A DNA stretch of 63,802 bases from contig CAKQHO010000007.1 of NCBI GenBank assembly GCA_934234185.1, positions 1-63,802 on the forward strand, given 5' to 3'. This document shows positions 17,987-26,508 of this stretch, one piece after another (the first letter of the stretch is position 1; each line of letters starts with the position of its first letter). The translations under genes were made by a program, and so were the position numbers. The DNA is from an uncultured Psychrobacillus sp. GTDB taxonomy: Bacteria > Bacillota > Bacilli > Bacillales_A > Planococcaceae. The notes below the pieces were generated by a model, which saw nothing but the letters and a program-made list of their open reading frames with translations, was not told where the DNA came from and made no database searches.

Positions 17987-18188
17987 GTCCTTGAAACGAA
18001 TGCTCAGGTTACATATTTATTCCATGTTTTGCTCGGCTAGCTTGATTATTAATATCAAATCAAAATAAATTTCCCTCAGATTTTTTTTCAGTAGAGTTTA
18101 TTTGTAACAATAATAACATTCATTTTTCTGTAAAATTTGATAGAATAGAAGAAGAGCCATATGAATAAAGAAGAAAGTAGGTGCAAGA

Positions 18189-18950
18189 GTGGGAAGAATT
18201 ATTGCAATAGCAAACCAAAAAGGAGGTGTAGGTAAAACTACAACATCCGTTAACTTAAGTGCCTGCCTTGCATACTTAGGTAAAAAGGTTTTATTAATAG
18301 ATATAGATCCGCAAGGTAATGCTTCAAGTGGGGTTGGCGTGAACAAAGGGGACGTTAACCAATGTATATATGACGTTTTAATAGATGATGTAAGTATAAA
18401 GGATACAATTTTAGAAACGAAAGTAGAAAATTTACATATCGTTCCGGCAACTATCTCTTTAGCGGGTGCCGAAATTGAATTAGTGTCGACTATTTCACGT
18501 GAAGTACGTTTAAAAAAAGCGATACAGGAAGTAGAAGACTTATACGATTACATTATTATTGATTGTCCTCCTTCCTTAGGATTACTAACTATCAACTCGT
18601 TAACAGCTTCTAATTTTATTATAATTCCTGTTCAGTGCGAGTTTTATGCTTTGGAAGGGTTGAGTCAACTATTGAGTACAATTCGATTAGTCCAAAAACA
18701 TTTAAATAAAAACCTTCAAATAGATGGTGTTCTACTTACTATGTTTGATGCTAGAACAAACTTAGGTATACAAGTAATTGAAGAGGTAAAAAAATATTTT
18801 CAAGACAAGGTATATAAAACTATCATCCCTAGAAATGTTCGTTTAAGTGAAGCACCTAGCCATGGGGAACCTATTATCATTTATGATCCAAAGTCAAGAG
18901 GGGCAGAAGTGTACTTAGAACTTGCGAAGGAAGTGATCCGTAATGGCTAA
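18189..18950 (+). CDS. parA: Chromosome partitioning ATPase ParA (Soj)
   Basis: Soj is a deviant-Walker ATPase that works with Spo0J in origin segregation and also modulates DnaA. The 253 residues start GRIIAIANQKGGVGKTTTSV (deviant Walker A, KGGVGKTT) and contain DIDPQGNASSG and the Walker B-type IIIDCPPSLG. The start is GTG after a GTAGGTG site. The stop overlaps the parB start by 8 bp. Confidence 0.97.
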   Translation: MGRIIAIANQKGGVGKTTTSVNLSACLAYLGKKVLLIDIDPQGNASSGVGVNKGDVNQCIYDVLIDDVSIKDTILETKVENLHIVPATISLAGAEIELVSTISREVRLKKAIQEVEDLYDYIIIDCPPSLGLLTINSLTASNFIIIPVQCEFYALEGLSQLLSTIRLVQKHLNKNLQIDGVLLTMFDARTNLGIQVIEEVKKYFQDKVYKTIIPRNVRLSEAPSHGEPIIIYDPKSRGAEVYLELAKEVIRNG

Positions 18951-19785
18951 AGGATTAGGGAAAGGAATTAATGCCCTTTTTCCAGGAGAGGATACTGTAC
19001 TAGAAGAAAAAGTAGAGCAAATTAGCATAACTGATATTAGACCAAATCCATATCAACCTCGTAAAGTTTTTGAGGAAGACGCAATGAAAGAACTATCTGA
19101 ATCTATTAAAGAGCATGGAGTACTTCAGCCCATCATACTTCGTAAAAGAGGCTCAAAGTATGAAATTGTTGTAGGAGAAAGAAGATTTAGAGCTTCCCAA
19201 ATTGCTAATTTGGAAGAAATTCCAGCTGTAATTAGAGAATTAAATGATCAGCAAATGATGGAGTTAGCTATTTTAGAGAATCTTCAGCGTGAAGATTTAT
19301 CACCTATCGAAGAAGCAGAAGCCTATCAAAATCTGATGGAAAATTTGAATCTCACTCAGGAGCAGCTTGCTTTTAGATTAGGGAAAAGTAGACCACATAT
19401 AGCAAATCATGTTCGTTTATTGTCTTTACCTGATATAGTAAAAGAAGCAGTTTCCCAAGGCAGTCTTTCGATGGGCCATGCCAAAGCATTATTAGGTTTA
19501 AAGAAAAAAAAATCTATTCCTTTAATTATGCAAAAGACATTGAAAGAAAATTTAAATGTTCGACAATTAGAGGCGTTAGTACAACGATTAAATGAGAATG
19601 TTCCACGTGAAACAAAGAAGATAGAAAAGGATATCTTTACGTTAGAGAAAGAGTCAGAACTACGCGAACTGTTCGGTACTGCAGTTTTAATTACCAAAAA
19701 CAAGGAAAAAGAAAAGGGCAAAATTGAAATAGAATTTTATTCAAAAGATGACTTAGAAAGAATTTTGAGTTTATTAGAGAACTAA
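18943..19785 (+). CDS. parB: Chromosome partitioning protein ParB (Spo0J)
   Basis: ParB is a CTP-dependent clamp that loads at parS and spreads, recruiting SMC. The 280 residues begin MAKGLGKGINALFP, the segment that stimulates ParA. Next are the CTP-binding motifs (GERRFRA, ENLQREDLSPIEEA), the helix-turn-helix LTQEQLAFRLGKSRPHIANH and a C-terminal dimer domain. A parS-type site lies within the gene at 19599-19614, as in B. subtilis. Confidence 0.97.
   Translation: MAKGLGKGINALFPGEDTVLEEKVEQISITDIRPNPYQPRKVFEEDAMKELSESIKEHGVLQPIILRKRGSKYEIVVGERRFRASQIANLEEIPAVIRELNDQQMMELAILENLQREDLSPIEEAEAYQNLMENLNLTQEQLAFRLGKSRPHIANHVRLLSLPDIVKEAVSQGSLSMGHAKALLGLKKKKSIPLIMQKTLKENLNVRQLEALVQRLNENVPRETKKIEKDIFTLEKESELRELFGTAVLITKNKEKEKGKIEIEFYSKDDLERILSLLEN
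19599..19614. promoter_or_regulatory. parS: parS site inside parB
   Basis: The 16-mer tgttccacgtgaaaca is an exact match to the Spo0J binding sequence TGTTNCACGTGAAACA, at the position where B. subtilis also has a parS within spo0J. Confidence 0.95.
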
Positions 19786-19830
19786 TACAACCTATCTCCC
19801 TTGAATACCAAGAGAGATAGGTTGTATTTT
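19784..19830 (+). terminator. parB terminator
   Basis: The 15-bp arms aatacaacctatctc / gagataggttgtatt start at the parB stop codon and are followed by Ts. Confidence 0.85.
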
Positions 19831-19851
19831 TGAAGTAAGGAAGAGTTTAAG

Positions 19852-20556
19852 TTGGTTTTACTAGGAACATTGATCAATGCATTATTAATAATCATGGGCT
19901 CTCTTTTAGGAAGATTGTTTAAAGGGATACCAGAAAATATGAAACAAACTGTCATGTACGCTATAGGAATCACAATCGTAGTAATGGGAATACAGATGGG
20001 ATTTAAAAGTAATAACTTTGCGTTGGTAATTGCTTGTTTGGTTATAGGAGGAGTTATTGGCGAATGGATAAATCTTGATAAGTGGATTAATCATTTGGGG
20101 AAACAAATAGAAAATAAATTTGGTACTAACAAACAGGATGGGAGCATTGCACAGGGATTTGTAACGAGCACGCTTATTTTTGTGATAGGGGCTATGGGAG
20201 TTTTAGGGGCTTTGAATAGTGGATTACAAAATAATCATGATTTACTAATTAGTAAAGGTATTATAGATGGTTTTACAGCCATTATTTTATCTGCAACTTT
20301 AGGGATAGGGGTTATCCTATCCGCTGTTCCAGTATTTATCTACCAAGGGATAATTGCTTTACTAGCTACCCAAATTACAATCTTTGTACCCGATGCAGTT
20401 TTGGATTTATTTATTCAAGAAATGACTGCAGTTGGAGGAATAATGATTGTTGCAATAGGCTTAAATTTAATTGGACTAACTAAAATAAGAGTAGCCAACT
20501 TACTACCAAGCTTGTTGATTGTGGGATTGGCTGTTGCGCTTATGACTGTATTTTAA
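19852..20556 (+). CDS. DUF554 family membrane protein
   Basis: This 234-residue protein has about seven hydrophobic segments and matches my memory of the DUF554 (YdfK/YqgA) family: VLLGTLINALLIIMGSLLGR at the N terminus and the glycine-rich block GAMGVLGALNSGLQ. Its transport or channel role is not established. The start is TTG after an AGGAAGAG site. Its 3' end overlaps the convergent yyaC gene by 54 bp. Confidence 0.8.
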   Translation: MVLLGTLINALLIIMGSLLGRLFKGIPENMKQTVMYAIGITIVVMGIQMGFKSNNFALVIACLVIGGVIGEWINLDKWINHLGKQIENKFGTNKQDGSIAQGFVTSTLIFVIGAMGVLGALNSGLQNNHDLLISKGIIDGFTAIILSATLGIGVILSAVPVFIYQGIIALLATQITIFVPDAVLDLFIQEMTAVGGIMIVAIGLNLIGLTKIRVANLLPSLLIVGLAVALMTVF

Positions 20557-21156
20557 ATAATAGCGATGGTACGCAAGAAGTAATGCTCTAGAAATCATTT
20601 TGCCCATCTCAAACGTTAGGTTTAATCGAGTACTTTGTAAAACGTTATATTCCATGAATCCCCCTATGTTAACTACAGCCTTTATGGATAATTCTCCAAT
20701 AGGTGGGAGCTCTTTTTTTACTGCCTTTCCGGGGTATAGGGGACCAGGATGAACAATAATATTTCCGATACTATCAGCATTGCCTAAACAAGCATCGATG
20801 GCCACGATGAATGGTTTCTCTTCTGTCTGAAAGAGTTCTGTCGTGATTTTCTCTAAGTTTAAAGCGTGGAGAGGAGAATCTAATGTTCCGACTACTTCAA
20901 ATGGAAAGGAAGAAAGCTGAGTTAAAAAAGATCCTGTCATAGGACCTAATGCATCCCCCGTAGAACGGTCGGTACCTATGCAACAGAAAACAAGATTAGG
21001 ATGTTGAAATGGAATTTGTTCTAAAAACATATTGCTTAATCGCCAAACAGCCCCAGATTCTTTATAATAGATAGAAGAAGTAGAAGGAATAGAATTTGCT
21101 TGAGGGTTCATATACTGACTCGCTTTCTTTTTACTTCCAGTATATGCATCTATCAA
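20503..21156 (-). CDS. yyaC: Sporulation protein YyaC (DUF1256, GPR-like protease fold)
   Basis: The 217-residue protein contains CIGTDRSTGDALGPMTGSFL and FIVAIDACLGNADSIGNI, the conserved blocks of the YyaC family. This family is related to the germination protease GPR and expressed in sporulation. The TTG start at 21156 lacks a good ribosome site; ATG at 21111 (MNPQANS) is an alternative, also weakly preceded. Its position beside parB is the conserved B. subtilis context and supports a spore-forming host. Confidence 0.88.
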   Translation of the reverse strand: MIDAYTGSKKKASQYMNPQANSIPSTSSIYYKESGAVWRLSNMFLEQIPFQHPNLVFCCIGTDRSTGDALGPMTGSFLTQLSSFPFEVVGTLDSPLHALNLEKITTELFQTEEKPFIVAIDACLGNADSIGNIIVHPGPLYPGKAVKKELPPIGELSIKAVVNIGGFMEYNVLQSTRLNLTFEMGKMISRALLLAYHRYYLKYSHKRNSQSHNQQAW

Positions 21157-21186
21157 GTTCTTTATTCAATTATCGGGAGGGATTGC

Positions 21187-22044
21187 ATGGAGTTTGAGGT
21201 ATTTAATAAGATAAAAGTTTACCTTCTTAACGAAGATACCTGGATAGGATTCGGAGTAATTACACTTAAGATTCTTTTTATTCTTCTTTTGTCGGTAGTG
21301 GTTATTAAGGTAGGCAGACGTTTAATCGAGAGAGTACTTACAGTGAAATATAAAAGTCCTATAAGGTATACTGAGAGAAGACAAAATACATTAATAAAAT
21401 TACTACAAAATATACTCTCCTATACAGTATACTTTTCAGCAATACTAGCTATTTTAGCACTATTTGAGATAAATATTGCTGGTTTACTAGCGGGAGCAGG
21501 AATTGTAGGTTTAGCTATTGGTTTTGGAGCACAAAGCTTAGTAAAGGATATTATTACAGGATTCTTCATAGTATTTGAAGATCAATTTGCTGTTGGGGAT
21601 GAAGTATTAATTGGTACGGCAAGAGGTAATGTGGAAGAAATTGGATTAAGGACTACAAAGGTCAAAAGTTATACAGGAGAGCTTTTTATCATACCAAACG
21701 GCTCCATTATGAACGTGGTCAATTATTCAGTCTTTAATTCAAGGATTTTAGTAGATATTAAGGTTGCTTATGGTTCGAACATTCAGGAAGCAGAAGAGGT
21801 AATAAAAGAATTCTTGAAAAATTTACCATTAAAACATTCAGTATTGGTAAAGGACCCTGAAATTTTAGGTGTAGAAGATTTAACTGCTACTGAAATGGTA
21901 TTTAGAATAGTAGTAGAAACCTTACCAAATGAAGGACATGATATCGCAAGAAAGATCAGAAGAGATTTAAAGGAATATTTACAATTAAAGGGGAAGGATT
22001 CTACATACCCAATTGTAGTAAATGAAGCTAATAAAGATGAGTAG
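21187..22044 (+). CDS. Small-conductance mechanosensitive channel, MscS family
   Basis: MscS channels open under membrane tension and release solutes during hypo-osmotic shock. The 285-residue protein has three membrane segments. The pore helix contains ALFEINIAGLLAGAGIVGLA and GFGAQSLVKDIITG, followed by the beta domain (FAVGDEVLI, IPNGSIMNVVNYS). I chose the ATG at 21187 because of the CGGGAGGG site; an upstream extension would overlap divergent yyaC. Confidence 0.93.
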   Translation: MEFEVFNKIKVYLLNEDTWIGFGVITLKILFILLLSVVVIKVGRRLIERVLTVKYKSPIRYTERRQNTLIKLLQNILSYTVYFSAILAILALFEINIAGLLAGAGIVGLAIGFGAQSLVKDIITGFFIVFEDQFAVGDEVLIGTARGNVEEIGLRTTKVKSYTGELFIIPNGSIMNVVNYSVFNSRILVDIKVAYGSNIQEAEEVIKEFLKNLPLKHSVLVKDPEILGVEDLTATEMVFRIVVETLPNEGHDIARKIRRDLKEYLQLKGKDSTYPIVVNEANKDE

Positions 22045-22052
22045 GTGTCTGG

Positions 22053-22259
22053 GTGGAGAGAAAAAAATTTCAATTAAATGATATTGTAGAAATGAAAAAA
22101 CAACATCCTTGTGGTACAAATCGTTGGAAAATTATTCGAGTAGGTGCTGATATACGTATTAAATGTGAAGGATGTCAGCATAGTGTGATGATTCCGCGTG
22201 TGGAGTTTGAGAAAAAGATGAAAAAAGTCCTTGTTGCAGCAGAAGCTACTCCTGAGTGA
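22053..22259 (+). CDS. DUF951 family protein
   Basis: A 68-residue protein with the pattern DIVEMKKQHPCGTNRWKIIR followed by IKCEGCQHSVMIPR, characteristic of the small DUF951 family usually found beside ychF. Two cysteine-containing turns (HPCG, CEGC) suggest a small beta-barrel that might bind metal. It starts with GTG 8 bp after the mscS stop and precedes ychF. Its function is unknown. Confidence 0.88.
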   Translation: MERKKFQLNDIVEMKKQHPCGTNRWKIIRVGADIRIKCEGCQHSVMIPRVEFEKKMKKVLVAAEATPE

Positions 22260-22341
22260 GGATAGACTTTTATTTAGAAAATCAATATAATGAACAGGTT
22301 AACTGGAAATAGAACGTAATTAGGAAAGGATTGTGACTTAT

Positions 22342-23442
22342 ATGGCGTTAACAGCTGGAATCGTTGGATTGCCAAACGTAGGAAAGTCTACATTATTTAA
22401 TGCAATTACAAAAGCAGGAGCTCTTGCAGCGAACTATCCGTTTGCTACAATCGATCCGAATGTAGGGATTGTAGAAGTGCCAGATGCTCGTTTAGATAAA
22501 TTAACAGAACTAGTTGTCCCAAAGAAAACAGTGCCTACTGCATTTGAATTTACTGATATTGCTGGTATTGTAGCCGGTGCAAGTAAAGGAGAAGGATTAG
22601 GGAACAAGTTTCTAGCGCATATACGTGAAGTAGATGCAATCTGTCAGGTGGTACGCTGTTTTGAGGATGAGAATATTACACATGTTTCAGGTAAAGTAGA
22701 TCCCATTTCCGATATAGAAGTCATTAATCTAGAGCTAATCTTGGCAGATTTAGAAAGTGTAGATAAACGTTTAGGTAAAGTTTCTAAAATGGCAAAGCAA
22801 AAAGATAAGGATGCCCTTGTAGAGGAACCTATTCTTATACGTTTAAAAGAAGCTTTTGAAGCTGGTAAGTCTGCTCGTTCCGTAGATTTCTCTGAAGATG
22901 AATTAAAGCTTGTAAAAGGAATGCATTTATTAACTATCAAACCAATGCTTTATGTTGCCAACGTTTCGGAAGATGACATCATGGAGACAGAAGATAATGA
23001 ATACGTGAAGCTTGTAAAAGAGTTTGCTGCTGAAGAGGGAGCAGAGGTTATCGTAGTGTGTGCCAAAATTGAAGAAGAAATGGCTGCTCTAGAAGATGAA
23101 GAAAAGAATATGTTCCTAGAGGAACTTGGAATAGAGGAATCAGGCTTAGACCAGCTCATTAAAGCTTCCTATTCCTTACTTGGACTTGCTACTTACTTTA
23201 CAGCTGGAGTTCAAGAGGTGAGAGCATGGACTTTCCGTAAGGGAATGAAAGCACCTCAATGTGCTGGAGTTATTCACTCTGACTTTGAAAAAGGATTTAT
23301 CCGCGCAGAAACTGTTGCTTATGACGATTTAGTAGAAAATGGCTCTATGGCAGCTGCTAAAGAAGCAGGGAAAGTTCGTTTAGAAGGAAAAGAATACGTA
23401 GTGCAGGACGGAGATGTCATGCTATTCCGTTTCAATGTTTAA
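22342..23442 (+). CDS. ychF: Redox- and ribosome-associated GTPase/ATPase YchF
   Basis: YchF is an Obg-family P-loop protein that prefers ATP and associates with ribosomes. The 366 residues start MALTAGIVGLPNVGKSTLFN, with Walker A GLPNVGKST, the switch DIAGIVAGASKGEGLGNKFL, and a C-terminal TGS domain (DFEKGFIRAE, DYV-like GDVMLFRFNV). The ATG at 22342 follows AGGAAAGGA; an in-frame GTG nine bases upstream is too close to that site. Confidence 0.97.
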   Translation: MALTAGIVGLPNVGKSTLFNAITKAGALAANYPFATIDPNVGIVEVPDARLDKLTELVVPKKTVPTAFEFTDIAGIVAGASKGEGLGNKFLAHIREVDAICQVVRCFEDENITHVSGKVDPISDIEVINLELILADLESVDKRLGKVSKMAKQKDKDALVEEPILIRLKEAFEAGKSARSVDFSEDELKLVKGMHLLTIKPMLYVANVSEDDIMETEDNEYVKLVKEFAAEEGAEVIVVCAKIEEEMAALEDEEKNMFLEELGIEESGLDQLIKASYSLLGLATYFTAGVQEVRAWTFRKGMKAPQCAGVIHSDFEKGFIRAETVAYDDLVENGSMAAAKEAGKVRLEGKEYVVQDGDVMLFRFNV

Positions 23443-23503
23443 GGCAGCAACTATAGATAGCCAGTAGCTAGAAATCATCGTTAAATATTACTTATAGCTA
23501 ACG

Positions 23504-23537
23504 AAAAGGTCAACTATTTTTTTAGTTGACCTTTTTT
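23504..23537. terminator. Bidirectional terminator between ychF and the DUF3267 gene
   Basis: The stem aaaaggtcaacta / tagttgacctttt has flanking A- and T-runs. It terminates ychF on the plus strand, and its right arm overlaps the last codons of the convergent DUF3267 gene. Confidence 0.8.
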
Positions 23538-24070
23538 ATTATATATAATTTCGGCTCAGTAGGGTGATCTTTAATTAGGATATCATTTGGAAATTTTTTA
23601 AGCTCCTTGTACATGGCAAAATCTCCAGCAGCTCCAGCTATTAACCATGCTCCTAGAATAACAAGGGTTAGAGAGTGATCGATATACCCCAGTAACATCG
23701 GAATAACGCCGGTTACCCAGAATGGAAGCAGTAAAGCTTTTTTCATCGCTTTATTTGGGATGGGAACAGTGGTAGTAGCGTAGGCTACTCCTAAAGAAAG
23801 ATTCACTCCATAATCCATAGACTTCCAAGGAACTTTACCGTAAACCCAAAAGCCAAGTAAATGAAAAAATTCGTGTAAAATAATTAGGACGACATAAAAT
23901 AAGAGAAAAAGAAAGAATCCAGATAGAGACAAAGAAATATGGAGCCCATTAAGTAAGAAATAAAGGATAACTCCAATTACTGAAAGAATAATAGTTTGCC
24001 AAAGACTAGCCATCGTAAGCTTTTTCATGTCTAGTTCAATTGTATGTAAAACTTCCAACTTGTTTTCCAT
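23522..24070 (-). CDS. DUF3267 family membrane protein
   Basis: This 182-residue protein has four to five hydrophobic segments and the motif HEFFH in VLIILHEFFHLLGFWVYGK (HExxH), as expected for DUF3267, a family distantly related to membrane zinc metallopeptidases. The substrate is unknown. It is a single-gene unit on the minus strand between ychF and the rpsF operon. The ATG start is preceded by GAGGTGG. Confidence 0.82.
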   Translation of the reverse strand: MENKLEVLHTIELDMKKLTMASLWQTIILSVIGVILYFLLNGLHISLSLSGFFLFLLFYVVLIILHEFFHLLGFWVYGKVPWKSMDYGVNLSLGVAYATTTVPIPNKAMKKALLLPFWVTGVIPMLLGYIDHSLTLVILGAWLIAGAAGDFAMYKELKKFPNDILIKDHPTEPKLYIIKKVN

Positions 24071-24127
24071 TTAACCACCTCATATCATTACTATACTATA
24101 TAGTGAAAATAATAGTTACCAATTATG

Positions 24128-24156
24128 TTGATTGAGAACATAACCTATGTTACAAT
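24128..24156 (+). promoter_or_regulatory. Sigma-A promoter of rpsF-ssb-rpsR
   Basis: TTGATT (24128-24133), a 17-nt spacer and TACAAT (24151-24156) are followed by a leader of about 75 nt before rpsF. Confidence 0.7.
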
Positions 24157-24184
24157 AAATTGATGTGAGTAATAGTATTACTTG

Positions 24185-24226
24185 CTCCTTGTCGACTGTA
24201 CGCAGTTGGCCAAAGACCATAGGGAG
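24185..24226 (+). promoter_or_regulatory. rpsF leader hairpin covering the ribosome site
   Basis: An inner stem gtcgactg / cagttggc with loop tacg sits inside an outer stem ctcctt / agggag, with the 10-nt bulge caaagaccat on the 3' side. The outer stem pairs the rpsF Shine-Dalgarno. This fits a translational control element; S6:S18 is known to bind the leader of this operon in many bacteria. Confidence 0.5.
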
Positions 24227-24236
24227 GTGTAAATAG

Positions 24237-24527
24237 ATGAGAAAGTACGAATTAATGTACATTATCCAACCAGCGATTGAAGAGGATGCGAAGAAAGCTC
24301 TAGTTGAGCGTTTCAACGAAATCTTAACTTCTAACGGAGCTGAAATCATCGAAGCAAAAGAGTGGGGTAAACGCCGTTTAGCTTACGAGATTAACGACTT
24401 ACGTGAAGGTTACTACCAAATCGTTAAAGTAAACGCTGATTCAAAAGCAATCGATGAGTACATTCGTCTAGCTAACATCAATGAAGACATTATCCGTCAC
24501 ATTGCTGTACGTATGGACGATAAATAA
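24237..24527 (+). CDS. rpsF: Ribosomal protein bS6
   Basis: bS6 is a small-subunit protein that pairs with bS18. The 96-residue sequence MRKYELMYIIQPAIEEDAKK and the segment WGKRRLAYEINDLREGYY are diagnostic. It heads the rpsF-ssb-rpsR operon behind its own promoter and a leader hairpin that covers its AGGGAGG site. Confidence 0.97.
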   Translation: MRKYELMYIIQPAIEEDAKKALVERFNEILTSNGAEIIEAKEWGKRRLAYEINDLREGYYQIVKVNADSKAIDEYIRLANINEDIIRHIAVRMDDK

Positions 24528-24567
24528 GAATCGACTATGAATGCTGAACGAGGGAGGTTGAAAACTG

Positions 24568-25074
24568 ATGATTAACCGTGTCGTATTAGTTGGAAGACTA
24601 ACAAAGGATCCGGAACTTCGATATACGCCGAGTGGTGTAGCAATGGCTAGATTTACACTTGCTGTAAATCGTACATTCTCTAACCAACAAGGCGAAAGAG
24701 AAGCTGATTTTATCAACTGCGTTGTTTGGAGAAAGCAAGCTGAAAATACAGCGAACTTCTTGAAAAAAGGAAGCTTAGCTGGTATTGAGGGGCGTATTCA
24801 AACTGGTAGTTATGAAGGACAAGATGGTAAGCGTGTTTATACAACTGATGTTGTCTGTGACAGCGTACAGTTCCTAGAACCACGTGGAAGTTCTGGTGGA
24901 GGTCAAGGCCAAGGTGGACAATCATTTGGCGGCGGACAACAGAATAATAATTCCTATCCAACATATCAGCAAAACCAACCAACGAATCAGCAAAACTATA
25001 CACGTGTAGATGACGATCCATTTGGAAACAGTAGCGGTCCGATTGAAGTATCGGATGACGATCTGCCATTCTAA
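24568..25074 (+). CDS. ssb: Single-stranded DNA-binding protein
   Basis: SSB coats single-stranded DNA and recruits repair and replication proteins. The 168 residues show an OB fold (MINRVVLVGRLTKDPELRY, FINCVVWRKQAEN), a glycine/glutamine/asparagine-rich linker at about 108-150, and the acidic tip DDDLPF that binds partners. It sits between rpsF and rpsR, as in B. subtilis, behind GAGGGAGG. Confidence 0.97.
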   Translation: MINRVVLVGRLTKDPELRYTPSGVAMARFTLAVNRTFSNQQGEREADFINCVVWRKQAENTANFLKKGSLAGIEGRIQTGSYEGQDGKRVYTTDVVCDSVQFLEPRGSSGGGQGQGGQSFGGGQQNNNSYPTYQQNQPTNQQNYTRVDDDPFGNSSGPIEVSDDDLPF

Positions 25075-25122
25075 ACTAATTCTACGGTATTATTACCTTA
25101 ATCGAAAAGGAGGCAATCTATT

Positions 25123-25359
25123 ATGGCACCACGTCGCGGAGGCAAAAGACGCCGTAAAGTTTGTTACTTCACTGCTAACAACATCACTCACATCGATTAC
25201 AAAGATGTAGATTTGTTGAAAAAATTCGTGTCAGAGCGTGGGAAAATTCTTCCACGTCGTGTGACAGGAACTAGCGCGAAGTACCAACGTAAGCTAACAA
25301 GAGCTATCAAAGTAGCTCGTATCATGGCTTTACTTCCATTTACAGCTGAGGAAAGATAA
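25123..25359 (+). CDS. rpsR: Ribosomal protein bS18
   Basis: The 78-residue basic protein starts MAPRRGGKRRRKVCYFTANN and contains the bS18 core FVSERGKILPRRVTGTSAKY. It follows ssb by 48 bp with AAGGAGG and is followed by a strong terminator. The single cysteine in the N-terminal segment marks the C-minus type, lacking a zinc ribbon. Confidence 0.97.
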   Translation: MAPRRGGKRRRKVCYFTANNITHIDYKDVDLLKKFVSERGKILPRRVTGTSAKYQRKLTRAIKVARIMALLPFTAEER

Positions 25360-25371
25360 GTTATATAACTG

Positions 25372-25400
25372 AAAGACCGGGAAACCGGTCTTTTTTTTAA
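25372..25400 (+). terminator. rpsR terminator
   Basis: The stem aaagaccgg / ccggtcttt has a GAAA tetraloop and eight Ts. Confidence 0.9.
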
Positions 25401-25551
25401 TGACTAAGAAAAAGTGCAACCGAAAATCTCTTGTTCTTGGTATATAAAGTAATTTTTTACTGCACATTCTATCTAGGACACAAATGGAATTTTAGTTGTA
25501 GTAGGAAATCTGATACAATGGATAGATGACTACACAAAAGGAAGGTTTACT

Positions 25552-26496
25552 ATGCAGAAAAATAATTCTAGCTATTTAACATATGGAGCTATGATGATAG
25601 CCTTGTTTGCCATTCTTTTAGCCATAGCTGTATATATTCCTGTATTAGGTGCTATTATCTCAGTTATTGTTCCTGTACCTATTGCTTGGTACAGTGCCAT
25701 GTTTGAGAGAAAGCAAGGAATTATGGTCACCATTGTAGCGCTAGTTATTTCTTTTATAATTGGGGGAGGAATATTTGGTCTTCTTTTTGGCTTATTAGTA
25801 GCTCCATTAGGTTTTATAATAGGGGATTGCTTACGTACTAGAAAGACAAAGCTTTTTATGCTTATGGGTACGGGTATTTACCTTATGTTTATCTCACTAG
25901 TTCAATATATGATCTCCATTGTCCTCTTAAACATCAACGTGGTAGAGGAATTTTTTGAGGGACTTGAAATATACTACGAGCAGGTAGGTAATTTAATGGA
26001 GAAACTTGGTCAAAAGCCAGATTCTTATGACCAAATGGTTGTTGATAGCTTAACCTTTATTAAAAACATTATGCCAACCTATTTTATTGCAGGTGTTTTT
26101 GTTACTGCTTTGATCTATCTGTCGATCAACTTACCTCTATTAAAAAAACTAAAAATTCAAGTGCCGAGGTTTCCGAAATTTAGAGAATTTCGATTGCCTA
26201 GAGCGGTGTTATGGTATTATCTAATTGTATCTATTATCTCCCTGTTCGTATCATACGAAATTGGGACATTTGGCTACATGGTTTTAGTCAATGCTTCCTT
26301 AATATTAAGAGGGCTCTTATTTTTACAAGGGGTGTCTCTTATTCATTATTATTTTCACGTTCAGGGCTGGCCGAAGTGGGGAGCTATTTTGGTAACCTTC
26401 CTTTCTGTGCCCCTTTATACATTCACCGTCATACTCGGTGTGTTAGACTTAGGATTTAACTTAAGAGGGTATTTACAGGACAGAAACAAAAAATAA
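25552..26496 (+). CDS. yybS: YybS family membrane protein (DUF2232)
   Basis: The 314-residue protein has about eight membrane segments and resembles YybS, a DUF2232 protein related to membrane components of vitamin transporters; its role is unknown. It directly precedes gdpP by 12 bp, the conserved arrangement in Bacillales, and begins a transcription unit after the rpsR terminator. An AGGAAGG site supports the start. Confidence 0.85.
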   Translation: MQKNNSSYLTYGAMMIALFAILLAIAVYIPVLGAIISVIVPVPIAWYSAMFERKQGIMVTIVALVISFIIGGGIFGLLFGLLVAPLGFIIGDCLRTRKTKLFMLMGTGIYLMFISLVQYMISIVLLNINVVEEFFEGLEIYYEQVGNLMEKLGQKPDSYDQMVVDSLTFIKNIMPTYFIAGVFVTALIYLSINLPLLKKLKIQVPRFPKFREFRLPRAVLWYYLIVSIISLFVSYEIGTFGYMVLVNASLILRGLLFLQGVSLIHYYFHVQGWPKWGAILVTFLSVPLYTFTVILGVLDLGFNLRGYLQDRNKK

Positions 26497-26508
26497 GGAG
26501 CTGATTAA

